Shown: one piece after another, positions 16,567 through 26,435 of the stretch
Position numbering within the stretch: the stretch's first letter is position 1
How the letters are laid out: each line of letters opens with the position of its first letter
Assembly: GCF_037482845.1 (NCBI RefSeq)
Contig: NZ_JBBHJW010000001.1
Location: 806,001-870,000 of the forward strand
Source: Paucibacter_B soli
Lineage (GTDB): Bacteria; Pseudomonadota; Gammaproteobacteria; Burkholderiales; Burkholderiaceae_C
DNA length: 64,000 bases
Reading direction: 5' to 3'
The notes under the pieces: model-generated
Database searches by the model: none
Seen by the model: the letters and a program-made list of their open reading frames with translations, nothing else
What the model was told of the DNA's origin: nothing
Translations under genes and position numbers: made by a program

Positions 16567-17609
16567 AGCTTTGCCTCCGGGTGCTTATTGCTATCAGTGA
16601 CCTGCTCCAGCAGCCCGTCCAGCGTCTCGCCGCCCAGCAGCCCCAGTTCCTGTGCCAATTCACGCTGCAGCGTGATGGTGACGGACGCACCGCCGCTAAC
16701 GTCGCCGTCTTTTGACGCTTTGATAGCAACCTTGGTTACCTCATTGCCCCATGCCGCGCGACGCACGCGCTCGGCCCAGACCAGCAGGAGCTGCAGGTCC
16801 TCTTCTGACAGCTCACTTTCCACGTGGAAATAGCGTCGTGCATACCGTGCTGCGAGGTCACGGTCTTGAATCGACAAGCCCAGCTCTGCGCCACCGGACA
16901 AGGCAGTCGTTTCGTTTGGATGGTCCGCTTCCACCGCTGATGAGTACGCGCACAGTGCGATGTAGCCCGCGTTAAAGGCGCAATCGCATCGAGTCCTCAT
17001 CGAGTTCTCCACCCTCTGCGCATCGGCAAGAGCCTCGTCCGAGAGGACTCTTTGCACCGCCGGTGAGGCTACAAATTCGGCTACTTCTCGCAACTGTGCC
17101 GTCGTGCCGGACGTCTCTGCCTGCGCGACTAGCGCCTTGATTTCGTCGGTGCTCATGCTCTCGATAGACGCGGCGATGCCGAGGCCTGGGTCGTCCAATA
17201 GCGTGTCAACAACTGGTCCCTGGCCCGCTGGCGCGGCTGCATCGATTGCAGCGTGTTGCTCGGGAGTGCGCGTCTTGAATGGGTCCATGTCCTCAATCTC
17301 TACGTGCCGCCCGTCAGGTGGCGCAAGCATGCCGGCCATGTCGAGCAATGACTTGTCCTTCGTGCGCCTCCGGTTTCCACGTGGAAAGTCGCGAATAGCG
17401 TACTCAGCAGGGTATGCCTGCGGGTTGCCGTCATCGTCGTCATCGGCGGACTCGGGCGGTGGATTTCCACGTAGAAATCTGCGTCCACGGAAGGGCCCAA
17501 AGTCAGTGTTAGTGGGTGGACGCTTGGCGCGCTCCCAGGCATTTACAAGCGGGTCGATGATGTACCCGAGCAAGCGGAAAATGAGGCCATCAGGTCCGAA
17601 CATGTTCAC
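16563..17609 (-). CDS. Hypothetical protein containing three in-frame palindromes
   Basis: 348 residues from GTG 17609 (GTGA overlap) or ATG 17603. Palindromes at 17464, 17374 and 16817 are translated as FLRGN, FPRGN and FHVE. They divide the protein into a hydrophobic start (MFGPDGLIFRLLGYIIDPLV), a short acidic piece (SADDDDDGN), a large middle part of about 170 residues, and a C-terminal part ending ITLQRELAQELGLLGG. The last part is related to the 76-residue product at 15860. The layout suggests several small genes merged at palindromes. No catalytic motif recognised. Confidence 0.6.
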   Translation of the reverse strand: MNMFGPDGLIFRLLGYIIDPLVNAWERAKRPPTNTDFGPFRGRRFLRGNPPPESADDDDDGNPQAYPAEYAIRDFPRGNRRRTKDKSLLDMAGMLAPPDGRHVEIEDMDPFKTRTPEQHAAIDAAAPAGQGPVVDTLLDDPGLGIAASIESMSTDEIKALVAQAETSGTTAQLREVAEFVASPAVQRVLSDEALADAQRVENSMRTRCDCAFNAGYIALCAYSSAVEADHPNETTALSGGAELGLSIQDRDLAARYARRYFHVESELSEEDLQLLLVWAERVRRAAWGNEVTKVAIKASKDGDVSGGASVTITLQRELAQELGLLGGETLDGLLEQVTDSNKHPEAKL

Positions 17610-17956
17610 GTATTTCCACGTGGAAACCGCTCCGCAGCCAGAACAGCAGCTGTGACGTCAAGCCATTCACTCTCCCCGAGCTGCTCGACGTACAGAGCCC
17701 AAACAACCTCTGCCAGGGGGTGCAGCCCCGGGACTCCTATTAGCTGGTACATGCGTCCACTTTGGGTTATTGCGCGCAGTTGCAGAGGGTCCAGTTCGAC
17801 GAGCTGCGTTGTCACTCGAAACCCGCCCGAAGGCTTTGAGCCGACCAAGTGCCTGGCGCCGCTCGGCAGTGCACGAATCGACCAGCTGTGCAGCTGGGCA
17901 TCGGGCTCATCTTCGACCCCGGCAGCCGGCCTTTGGTACACACCGAGTTCAGCCAT
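17606..17956 (-). CDS. Hypothetical protein ending in translated palindrome
   Basis: 116 residues from ATG 17956, 8 nt downstream of a palindrome whose GGAAAA end may act as ribosome site. It overlaps the previous gene by 8 nt. The C-terminus ERFPRGNT is the palindrome at 17613, whose stop overlaps the next GTG. The body has TTQLVELDPLQLRAITQSG and a Trp-rich end; family unknown. Confidence 0.6.
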   Translation of the reverse strand: MAELGVYQRPAAGVEDEPDAQLHSWSIRALPSGARHLVGSKPSGGFRVTTQLVELDPLQLRAITQSGRMYQLIGVPGLHPLAEVVWALYVEQLGESEWLDVTAAVLAAERFPRGNT

Positions 17957-18125
17957 GACGCTTTTTTCCACGTAGAAATCTCGCGGCCAGGCGCCGCATA
18001 AACTCCCTGCGCACGCCGTCGGGGTCGGTACGCTCTTGTTGCCGAAGGCGCATAAGCGTCAGGCGGCTGACACCGGTCAGCGCGTGGCCCGCGGGCGTGA
18101 GTTCGATGCGAGCGGGCTTCTTCAT
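17949..18125 (-). CDS. 58-residue basic protein
   Basis: Starts at ATG 18125 in an ATGA overlap with the HAD-like gene. The sequence begins MKKPARIELTPAGHALTGVS. The end, RRLAARFLRGKKRHG, contains the palindrome at 17965 read in frame. It is strongly basic and could bind nucleic acid. Family unknown. Confidence 0.55.
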   Translation of the reverse strand: MKKPARIELTPAGHALTGVSRLTLMRLRQQERTDPDGVRREFMRRLAARFLRGKKRHG

Positions 18126-18673
18126 CGCTTCTTCTTCCGGCCAGGATTTACACGTGGAAAAGTTTCGTCGGGCGAGTCCAGCGCCGCCCGAATTTGCGGC
18201 CAGTGGCCTTCGTGCAAGCCCACGTTCTCTTGGCAAAGGACGAGCCGGCCGCGGTGGTGATGCCTCGAGTTTGGTAGACCTGTGCCGGAGTTCTCGTCGT
18301 CCAAAATCACATAGGCCTCGCCGCGGTGGTGCGCGTCAAGCCATCGGTCTATGGCGGCGGCGCGAGTCATTCCGCGGTCAGCTGGGGCCTCCCAGGAGGT
18401 GTGGAACCGTTCGGCCACGGTGGTCATGCCTGTGGCCCGGAAGAGCGCTTCGAAACCTGGGCGCTCCATGAATCGCAGCCAACTTGTGGTGATAACTACA
18501 CGTGCGTCGAACTCGTCAACAGCGCGCAGCAGTACGACGACAGCTGGCGGATGGAAGAGCTTCTCGAATAGGTCGGCGGGCTTCGGGCCCGACGTCAAGA
18601 CGTCATAGCCACCGTAGAGTTTGTTGGTGCAAATGACGTCGTCAAAGTCCAGAAACACGATTGGCTTAGACAT
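18122..18673 (-). CDS. HAD-superfamily phosphatase-like protein
   Basis: 183 residues. FLDFDDVIC near residues 7-15 is HAD motif I (DxD), TTSW is motif II, and YVILDDENSG near residue 140 is motif IV. It resembles the short HAD domains seen in RNA-repair and phage proteins. Size fits a cap-less enzyme. The start lies 7 nt after a palindrome and overlaps the previous gene by 8 nt. The C-terminus (ETFPRVNPGRKKKR) runs through a variant palindrome. Substrate unknown. Confidence 0.7.
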   Translation of the reverse strand: MSKPIVFLDFDDVICTNKLYGGYDVLTSGPKPADLFEKLFHPPAVVVLLRAVDEFDARVVITTSWLRFMERPGFEALFRATGMTTVAERFHTSWEAPADRGMTRAAAIDRWLDAHHRGEAYVILDDENSGTGLPNSRHHHRGRLVLCQENVGLHEGHWPQIRAALDSPDETFPRVNPGRKKKR

Positions 18674-18902
18674 TGCCCGCTTTCCACGTGGAAATATCGT
18701 CGGGCAGGACCTCGAACGAGTAGTAACGCCCAGGGTCGCGGCATCGCTCGATTTCGAGGGGTAGCCCCGGAGGTGTCGATAGCAACAGCTTGACGAACGG
18801 GTGCCCGTAGGCGCTCCGGAACGGGGGCGGGTCGTAGCGGGGTCGGGGATTCCTAGGCCTCCAGCGGGTCTCCCTGTGATGCCTGCGCTTTCTCATTTTC
18901 AT
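18666..18902 (-). CDS. Small basic hypothetical protein, first gene of the leftward operon
   Basis: 78 residues, very Arg/Pro-rich at the N-terminus (MKMRKRRHHRETRWRPRNPR), ending DISTWKAGNV, where ISTWK is the palindrome read in a different frame from most copies. It lies 28 bp downstream of repeat copy B. No family recognised. Confidence 0.5.
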   Translation of the reverse strand: MKMRKRRHHRETRWRPRNPRPRYDPPPFRSAYGHPFVKLLLSTPPGLPLEIERCRDPGRYYSFEVLPDDISTWKAGNV

Positions 18903-18930
18903 GGGGAGATTGTCCCCAAGCAGCCCCCGT

Positions 18931-18972
18931 AAATCTAGGCCGCTAGCAGTGGTGTTTCGTGTAGCAGCAGTG
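18931..18972 (-). repeat. 42-bp direct repeat, copy B
   Basis: Partner of 12443-12484. It lies between the end of the recombinase gene and the first gene of the leftward operon, so it could hold that operon's promoter. TAGATT and a 17-nt upstream spacing are conserved between the copies. Confidence 0.7.
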
Positions 18973-19004
18973 CATGCCTGGAGCCACAGGTGAAGTCGAA
19001 GCCA

Positions 19005-20678
19005 CTAGTCGTCTGTGGCTGACGGCGTCGCGTTGTTGACGCGCCGGCCGCGGCGCAGCTGGGCTGAACGCGTCTCGTCGAGCAGCAGCCGGTCCATCGC
19101 ATCGAGCTCTTCAGGCTGGCCGTAGCTGGACTCATCTTTGTCAATGTTGAACGCTGCCGCGCTGCCATTCTTCAGTTTGACTGTGACTCGAGTACGGTTC
19201 GTGTCTACGAGGATGCTCGAAACGGCCTCAACAATGCGGGTGCGAAACAGGGCCCGGGCGCGAAACGCATCATCGAACTCAGGCGTACCAGGCGAGTACA
19301 CATCAAGGTATGCGGGCAAGAACACTTCCAGCGCCTCGTCGAATGAAAATCCTGGGGGAGGAGCCTCCTCGAGCAGCACCGCTTCGAGCTCCCCCGACAG
19401 GCGCTTCTGTTCCGCGAGGAGCTCACGCAGGCGGTCGCTGAACTCAGCGCGCAGGTCAGGCGCATCTTCAATCGTTGCCAGAATGTTCTGCTTCTTCGTC
19501 GCTATCGACGACAGTTGAGCTTCAAGGGACAGCCGACGTTCGCTGTCCTGGTTCTCGCCGGCGGCAAGCATGTCGGGGATGTGCGTCAAAGCAAGCTCGA
19601 CGAACTGGTGGTCAAAAAGGCGGGCGTTGATGTTGGGGCAGTCCGTTGTGCCGCGCACCCTGTTTGAACAGCCGTAGAGGGCATAGCCCTCTTGCGCACC
19701 AGAATTTTTGTTTAAGCGACGCCATGACCCACCACAGGCGCACTTCGCGATTCCCATCGCGTAGTTGAAATTGTTGTCGTCGCGCCGGCTTGGAAACTTG
19801 GATGCTTTGGCGCGAATCGCTTGCACCGCATAAAACTGGTCTTCTTCTATGACTCGCGGGTAGTAGTTACGAATCGGCTCTCCGGTTGGGACCCTCCCTC
19901 TCTCTTCATCGATGTGCGGCTGGAACTCGCCAATAACCGCCCTGTTCGTGAGAACGCGTTTTATCAGCGACATGTGCCAAGAGCCAACCTTGCCCGGCGC
20001 TGTGAGAGGCTTCGTATTTGCGTGGCGAACAAGCTTTGAGATGCCGTAGCCGGCTTGGGCAAGACTGTAAATCTCCCGAATTGCCGCTGCGCGGTCCTCC
20101 AAGACTACATATCGGCCCTCAACAACTTCTAGCCAATTCGGGCACTCGCCAGTAAATGCCTTCCCTGTCTCACGCGCTGCCGCGCGCCGCCGCGACCAGT
20201 TCTCTTTCGCGTAGTGACTCTTCAGCCGGCTCTCTTCCTGCGCCAGCTCAGCGAGCAGCGTCAGCTCGACAGACAAGAACCGCGGCATGGAATCTCGCTT
20301 AAACGGCTGCGCACGGTCCAGGAACAGAATCGAAAAATCGGCCGCCAGCAAGTCGTTCAGCATCGTCAGCAACGCGAAGCCGCCTTGGCGTGACGCTCGA
20401 GACACTGTTTCGCAGATGAACAAGCCACCCCTGTGTTTGCCTGCGCGGACATCCTTGAGAAATTGGCCTAGTACGCCGCTCTTGATGTGCAGCCCCGCGT
20501 ACGCTGACAGACCCGGGTCTACCAGCCAAGTCACCTCGGATTTGTCTACGCCCAGGTCGACCAATCGCTTGAGCACGGCTTCCCGCTGCCGGTCGAGGCC
20601 AATGCCGTCTTGCTGCCCTTCGGACGAGATACGCAGGTACGCGTGTACAGAGGGAAAAACTTGCTTCTTGGTGACCAT
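19005..20678 (-). CDS. Large serine recombinase (element integrase)
   Basis: 557 residues. The N-terminus has the resolvase catalytic motif YLRIS (Y14, R16, nucleophile S18), then GLDRQREAV and ETVSRASRQ. A recombinase domain follows (about 180-300, with RRVLTN-type KRVLTNRAVIGEF). The zinc ribbon is CACGGSW ... YGCSNRVRGTTDCPN (about 340-375). Next comes a coiled-coil segment and a long C-terminus. Length is typical of large serine integrases of phages and ICEs. The start is about 40 bp from truncated comM, so it is at the edge of the element and most likely integrated it there. Confidence 0.92.
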   Translation of the reverse strand: MVTKKQVFPSVHAYLRISSEGQQDGIGLDRQREAVLKRLVDLGVDKSEVTWLVDPGLSAYAGLHIKSGVLGQFLKDVRAGKHRGGLFICETVSRASRQGGFALLTMLNDLLAADFSILFLDRAQPFKRDSMPRFLSVELTLLAELAQEESRLKSHYAKENWSRRRAAARETGKAFTGECPNWLEVVEGRYVVLEDRAAAIREIYSLAQAGYGISKLVRHANTKPLTAPGKVGSWHMSLIKRVLTNRAVIGEFQPHIDEERGRVPTGEPIRNYYPRVIEEDQFYAVQAIRAKASKFPSRRDDNNFNYAMGIAKCACGGSWRRLNKNSGAQEGYALYGCSNRVRGTTDCPNINARLFDHQFVELALTHIPDMLAAGENQDSERRLSLEAQLSSIATKKQNILATIEDAPDLRAEFSDRLRELLAEQKRLSGELEAVLLEEAPPPGFSFDEALEVFLPAYLDVYSPGTPEFDDAFRARALFRTRIVEAVSSILVDTNRTRVTVKLKNGSAAAFNIDKDESSYGQPEELDAMDRLLLDETRSAQLRRGRRVNNATPSATDD

Positions 20679-20722
20679 CGCTACATTCTAGTTGCCTATC
20701 TAGTTAGCATTAGACCAGCACC
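20679..20722. other. Right junction of the integrated element within comM (attachment-site region)
   Basis: Coding similarity to ComM resumes at ACC CTG GTG GGG (20720 on), in the middle of the family motif xxTLVGLxETxVKE. The sequence just left (TAGTTAGCATTAGACCAGC) has an in-frame stop and does not fit ComM, so the crossover is near 20717-20722. The exact core cannot be set without the left junction. Confidence 0.7.
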
Positions 20723-22141
20723 CTGGTGGGGCTGGCGGAGACCGAGGTCAAGGAGGCGCGCGAACGCGTGCGCGCCGCCCTGCTCAACAGTGGCCTGAGC
20801 TTTCCGCACAACCAGCGCATCACAGTGAACCTGGCGCCGGCGGACCTGCCCAAGGAGGGCGGGCGCTTCGATCTACCGATCGCGCTGGGCCTGCTGGCGG
20901 CCAGCGGCCAGATCGACGAGCGGCAGCTGCCCGAGCTTGAATGTGCAGGCGAGCTCTCGCTGGCCGGAGAGTTGCGCCCGGTGCGCGGCGCCATGGCGAT
21001 GGCCTTGGCGCTGCGGCGCGAGGGCCAGGGGCGCCGGCTCCTGCTGCCGGTCACGAGCGCCCAGGAGGCGGCCCTGGTGCGCGGCGCGGCGGTCCACAGC
21101 GCCGGCCATCTGCTCGAGGTGGTGGCGGCGCTCGGCCCCGGCGGCGGCGGGCAACTGCCCTTGCCGATGCCGACCGCGCCGCCCCAGGCGGCAACGCCGG
21201 CGCCCGACCTCAGCGACATCAAGGGCCAGGCCGGCCCCAAGCGGGCCTTGGAGATTGCCGCTGCCGGAGGCCTGAGCCTGTTGCTGATCGGGCCGCCAGG
21301 CACCGGCAAGTCCATGTTGGCGCAGCGCCTGCCGGGCCTGCTCCCCGCGATGCAGGAGCATGAGGCGCTGGAATCGGCGGCGATGCTGAGCCTGGCCGGC
21401 CTGTTCACACCCGAGCGCTGGGGGCAGCGCAGCTTTCGCAGCCCCCACCACAGCGCGTCCAGCGCGGCCCTGGTGGGCGGAGGCTCGCCGCCGCGCCCCG
21501 GCGAGGTATCGCTGGCCTTGCACGGTGTGCTGTTCCTCGACGAGCTGCCCGAGTTCAGCCGCAGTGCCCTGGAGGCGCTGCGCGAGCCGATGGAGACCGG
21601 CCATATCCAGATCTCGCGCGCTGCCAGGCAATCGGAGTTTCCGGCCGACTTCCAGCTGATCGCGGCCATGAACCCCTGCCCCTGCGGCCACGCCGGCAGC
21701 CTGGTGCAGAGCTGCCGCTGCCGGCCCGAGCAGATTGCACGCTACCAGGGGCGGCTCAGCGGCCCGTTTCTAGACCGGCTGGACCTGCTGGTCGAGGTGC
21801 CCGTGCTGCCGGCCCAGGTCTTGGCAGCGGCCAGCGAGGGCGACTCCAGCGCTGTGGTAGCCGCCCGCGTGGCGCGCACCAGGGAACTGGCGCTGGCGCG
21901 TCAGGGCTGCAGCAATGCCAGGCTGAGCGTCAAGCAGCTCGACAGCGTGGCCCGCATCGACCAGACCACTGCCGACTTCATGCACAGGGCAGCGCAACGC
22001 CTCGCCTGGTCGGCACGCAGCTATCACCGCGTGCTGAGAGTGGCGCGCACCGTGGCGGACCTGGACGGCAGCGCAGACATTGCCATCTGCCACCTGAGCG
22101 AAGCAATTCAGTGGCGACGCGGCCTCGGCCGCATGAGTTGA
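20720..22141 (+). pseudogene. comM: comM (YifB family Mg-chelatase-like AAA ATPase), 5' part removed by the element
   Basis: About 473 codons are in frame. They match ComM from TLVGLAETEVKEARERV through NLAPADLPKEGGRFDLPIA, Walker A IGPPGTGKS, LFLDELPEFSR and the C-terminal helical part. Intact family members have about 505 residues; the first 33 or so are missing and should lie beyond the left end of the element. ComM is a branch-migration helicase that helps integrate incoming single-stranded DNA in natural transformation, so insertion should impair transformation unless the element excises. A GTG at 20726 could start a shortened product, probably inactive. Confidence 0.9.
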
Positions 22142-22149
22142 GCCCCGGT

Positions 22150-22683
22150 TCAGCGCTCCAAGCCACGCCGACGCAGATAGCAGCCGACGGCCAGCAGGCC
22201 CGCAATCAGCATCACGGCCGGATCGGGTTCGGGCACGGGATGGGTCACTTCCAGGGTGGAGAGCCCGGTAAAGGCCGAGCCGAAAGCGCCGAACTGCCAC
22301 TGGTGCGCCTGCAGATGCTGGGGCGCCGCGCCCGGCAGGCCCAGATGGTCATCGACACCGGCTTGCGAGAACGAGGCAAAGGGTGCGAACACGCCCGCCA
22401 GCAGATGCGGCGCCTCGATGGTTTCGCCATGCGGGCCGGACAGATGCTGGTACCAGCCGCTCACGGTCCACTGGTTGTTGGCAAAGGTGGCCGTCAACTC
22501 GGCGTCCCAGAACACGCCGTTGTAGGTGGCGGTGCCACCGGCCGCATTCCAGCTCCAGCCCAGGCTCAGGTCGGTGAGCGTGTCGACAAAGGAGGTGACG
22601 CTGTTGGCCGCATACACCGGCGCCAGACCCATCAGGCCTGCCATGGAGGCCGCCAGAGCGGCGTTGCGAAACTGTGGCTTCAC
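22150..22683 (-). CDS. PEP-CTERM sorting-signal exported protein
   Basis: 177 residues. A signal peptide is present (NAALAASMAGLMGLAPVYA). The C-terminus has the full PEP-CTERM tripartite signal: VPEPDPA, a transmembrane stretch (VMLIAGLLAVGCYL) and basic RRRGLER. Such proteins are processed by an exosortase and linked to surface polysaccharide formation. The mature domain is not recognised. It converges on comM. No exosortase gene is in the window. Confidence 0.85.
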   Translation of the reverse strand: MKPQFRNAALAASMAGLMGLAPVYAANSVTSFVDTLTDLSLGWSWNAAGGTATYNGVFWDAELTATFANNQWTVSGWYQHLSGPHGETIEAPHLLAGVFAPFASFSQAGVDDHLGLPGAAPQHLQAHQWQFGAFGSAFTGLSTLEVTHPVPEPDPAVMLIAGLLAVGCYLRRRGLER

Positions 22684-22805
22684 GGTTTGTCCCCTTCCGG
22701 GGCCGTGGCCGCCCCGTCTGCGGATACTAGGTCTGCGCGGGATCGCCTGCCACCCCTAACAGGGCCGGACGTCACAAGCAAACGAAGGGCCGCTCCCGAG
22801 TTTGC

Positions 22806-22852
22806 TTGCCCCCCTCGGGGGGCCTGACGCGAAGCGGCAGGTCTGGGGGCGC
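22806..22852. repeat. GC-rich intergenic dyads of a type common in Burkholderiales
   Basis: GCCCCCC-TC-GGGGGGC at 22808-22823 is followed by CGCGAAGCGGC and CTGGGGGC. Such paired dyads recur between genes in this order. It could end transcription of the glycine-zipper gene, but there is no T-run. Confidence 0.5.
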
Positions 22853-23362
22853 TCACTGCCGCGTGAGCTGCCCATCGTGCTCCAGCACCAGATCGCCCAC
22901 GCGCAGCTGCGGATCCTGGCTGCGCTCGAAGGTGCGCGTGCTGCCGTCCTTGTACGTGAGGCGCACGATCCAGACCTTGTGCGACTTGCTGCGCTTTTCG
23001 ATCTCGTTGCCGGCATAGCCGCCGGCCACCGCACCGCCGACGGTGGCGAGCTTCTTGCCATTACCGCCGCCCACCTGGTTGCCCAGCAGGCCGCCCACCA
23101 CCGCGCCGCCGATCACGCCCAGGCCGCTGGCCTTGCCCTGGCGTTCCTCGCTGCGGACATCGGTCACGCTGGCGCACTCATGGCAGGTCTTGGCGGCGGC
23201 CGCTTTGGCCGCAGGCTTGGCCGAGGGTGCCGCCTGCGCCGGCACCGCATCGGGCGCGGGTTGCGACTGCGAACGGCCGACCGCATAGGCGCCGCCCAGC
23301 ATCAGCGCGGCCACGGCCACGCCGGCAACGATCTGACTGGACTTGATGGACATGGACTTCAT
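22853..23362 (-). CDS. Glycine-zipper 2TM-domain protein
   Basis: 169 residues. N-terminal membrane anchor or signal (QIVAGVAVAALMLGGAYAVG), an Ala/Pro linker, then GVIGGAVVGGLLGNQVGGGN ... VGGAVAGGYAGNEIEKR, the glycine-zipper 2TM motif of the SlyB/17-kDa antigen type. The C-terminal part, about 45 residues, looks like a small beta domain. Probably an envelope protein of unknown role. MSIKSS at 23353 is an alternative start. Confidence 0.8.
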   Translation of the reverse strand: MKSMSIKSSQIVAGVAVAALMLGGAYAVGRSQSQPAPDAVPAQAAPSAKPAAKAAAAKTCHECASVTDVRSEERQGKASGLGVIGGAVVGGLLGNQVGGGNGKKLATVGGAVAGGYAGNEIEKRSKSHKVWIVRLTYKDGSTRTFERSQDPQLRVGDLVLEHDGQLTRQ

Positions 23363-23461
23363 CCTTTTTCATTCATGGCCCTCAAGGGCCGGGGGCGTCA
23401 GCATGCCAGCCGGCGCAGCCCATCCGCGCAAGTGCTCAGGCCAATTTGTAAACGCTTGTGA

Positions 23462-26197
<2,736 letters not shown>

Positions 26198-26249
26198 GGC
26201 GGCCTCGATGGAGAAGGCCGCGAACTCACCGCGGCCACAAAAAATCATG

Positions 26250-26350
26250 GTTCGGTGAGCGTCGTTGCTGAGCCGGCGGGTGCGCCGGGCTCCGGTCCGA
26301 GCCTGGCGGCGCCTGGGTGGGCAAGCCGTCGCAACGCTCCTCGAACCGTG
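26250..26350 (-). promoter_or_regulatory. SAH riboswitch upstream of metH
   Basis: On the minus strand: GAGGAGCGTTGCGACGG, a variable hairpin, CAGGCTCGG, another hairpin, then AACGACGCTCACC immediately before the metH coding region. GAGCG pairs with CGCTC at the far end and CCGAGC-like elements form the pseudoknot, as in the known SAH riboswitch of Burkholderiales metH and ahcY. It turns expression on when S-adenosylhomocysteine accumulates. Confidence 0.85.
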
Positions 26351-26435
26351 GGAGATTTTACGCTGAAGCCCAGGGAAGCCACCCTGGCCGGACGGGGCGG
26401 CTCAAGCTTATGCTCGCGACAACCGAAAATCAGCT

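Larger units (their letters stand above)
12598..18694. repeat. Family of 23 palindromes, consensus TTTCCACGTGGAAA
   Basis: 14-bp starts: 12598, 12664, 12829, 12915, 12975, 13012, 13180, 13679, 13772, 13786, 14637, 14934, 15153, 15841, 16103, 16380, 16817, 17374, 17464, 17613, 17965, 18147 and 18681. Variants change one base: CATGTG (12598, 13180), CACATG (12664), CACGCG (12915), TCGTG (12975), GCGTG (15153, 16380), CGTAG (13679, 17464, 17965) and TTTACACGTG (18147). Flanks usually extend it to ATTTCCACGTGGAAAT. No reading frame of the unit contains a stop codon. I saw none elsewhere in the window. The inner TTCCACGTGGAA equals the core of the ParB site parS (TGTTCCACGTGGAACA), while the ATTTCC ends resemble the Noc site ATTTCCCGGGAAAT. 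The binding protein is unknown. Confidence 0.95.

Noticed and set aside
12598..18694. CRISPR array
   Set aside because: The repeat is only 14 bp, fully palindromic, irregularly spaced and lies within genes; no cas genes.
12598..18694. True chromosomal parS sites
   Set aside because: The outer bases differ from TGTT...AACA, copies are far too many and located on an accessory element; only the core matches.
20726..22141. Intact, independently started comM
   Set aside because: The GTG at 20726 is an internal conserved Val codon (TLVGL); the normal N-terminus is missing.
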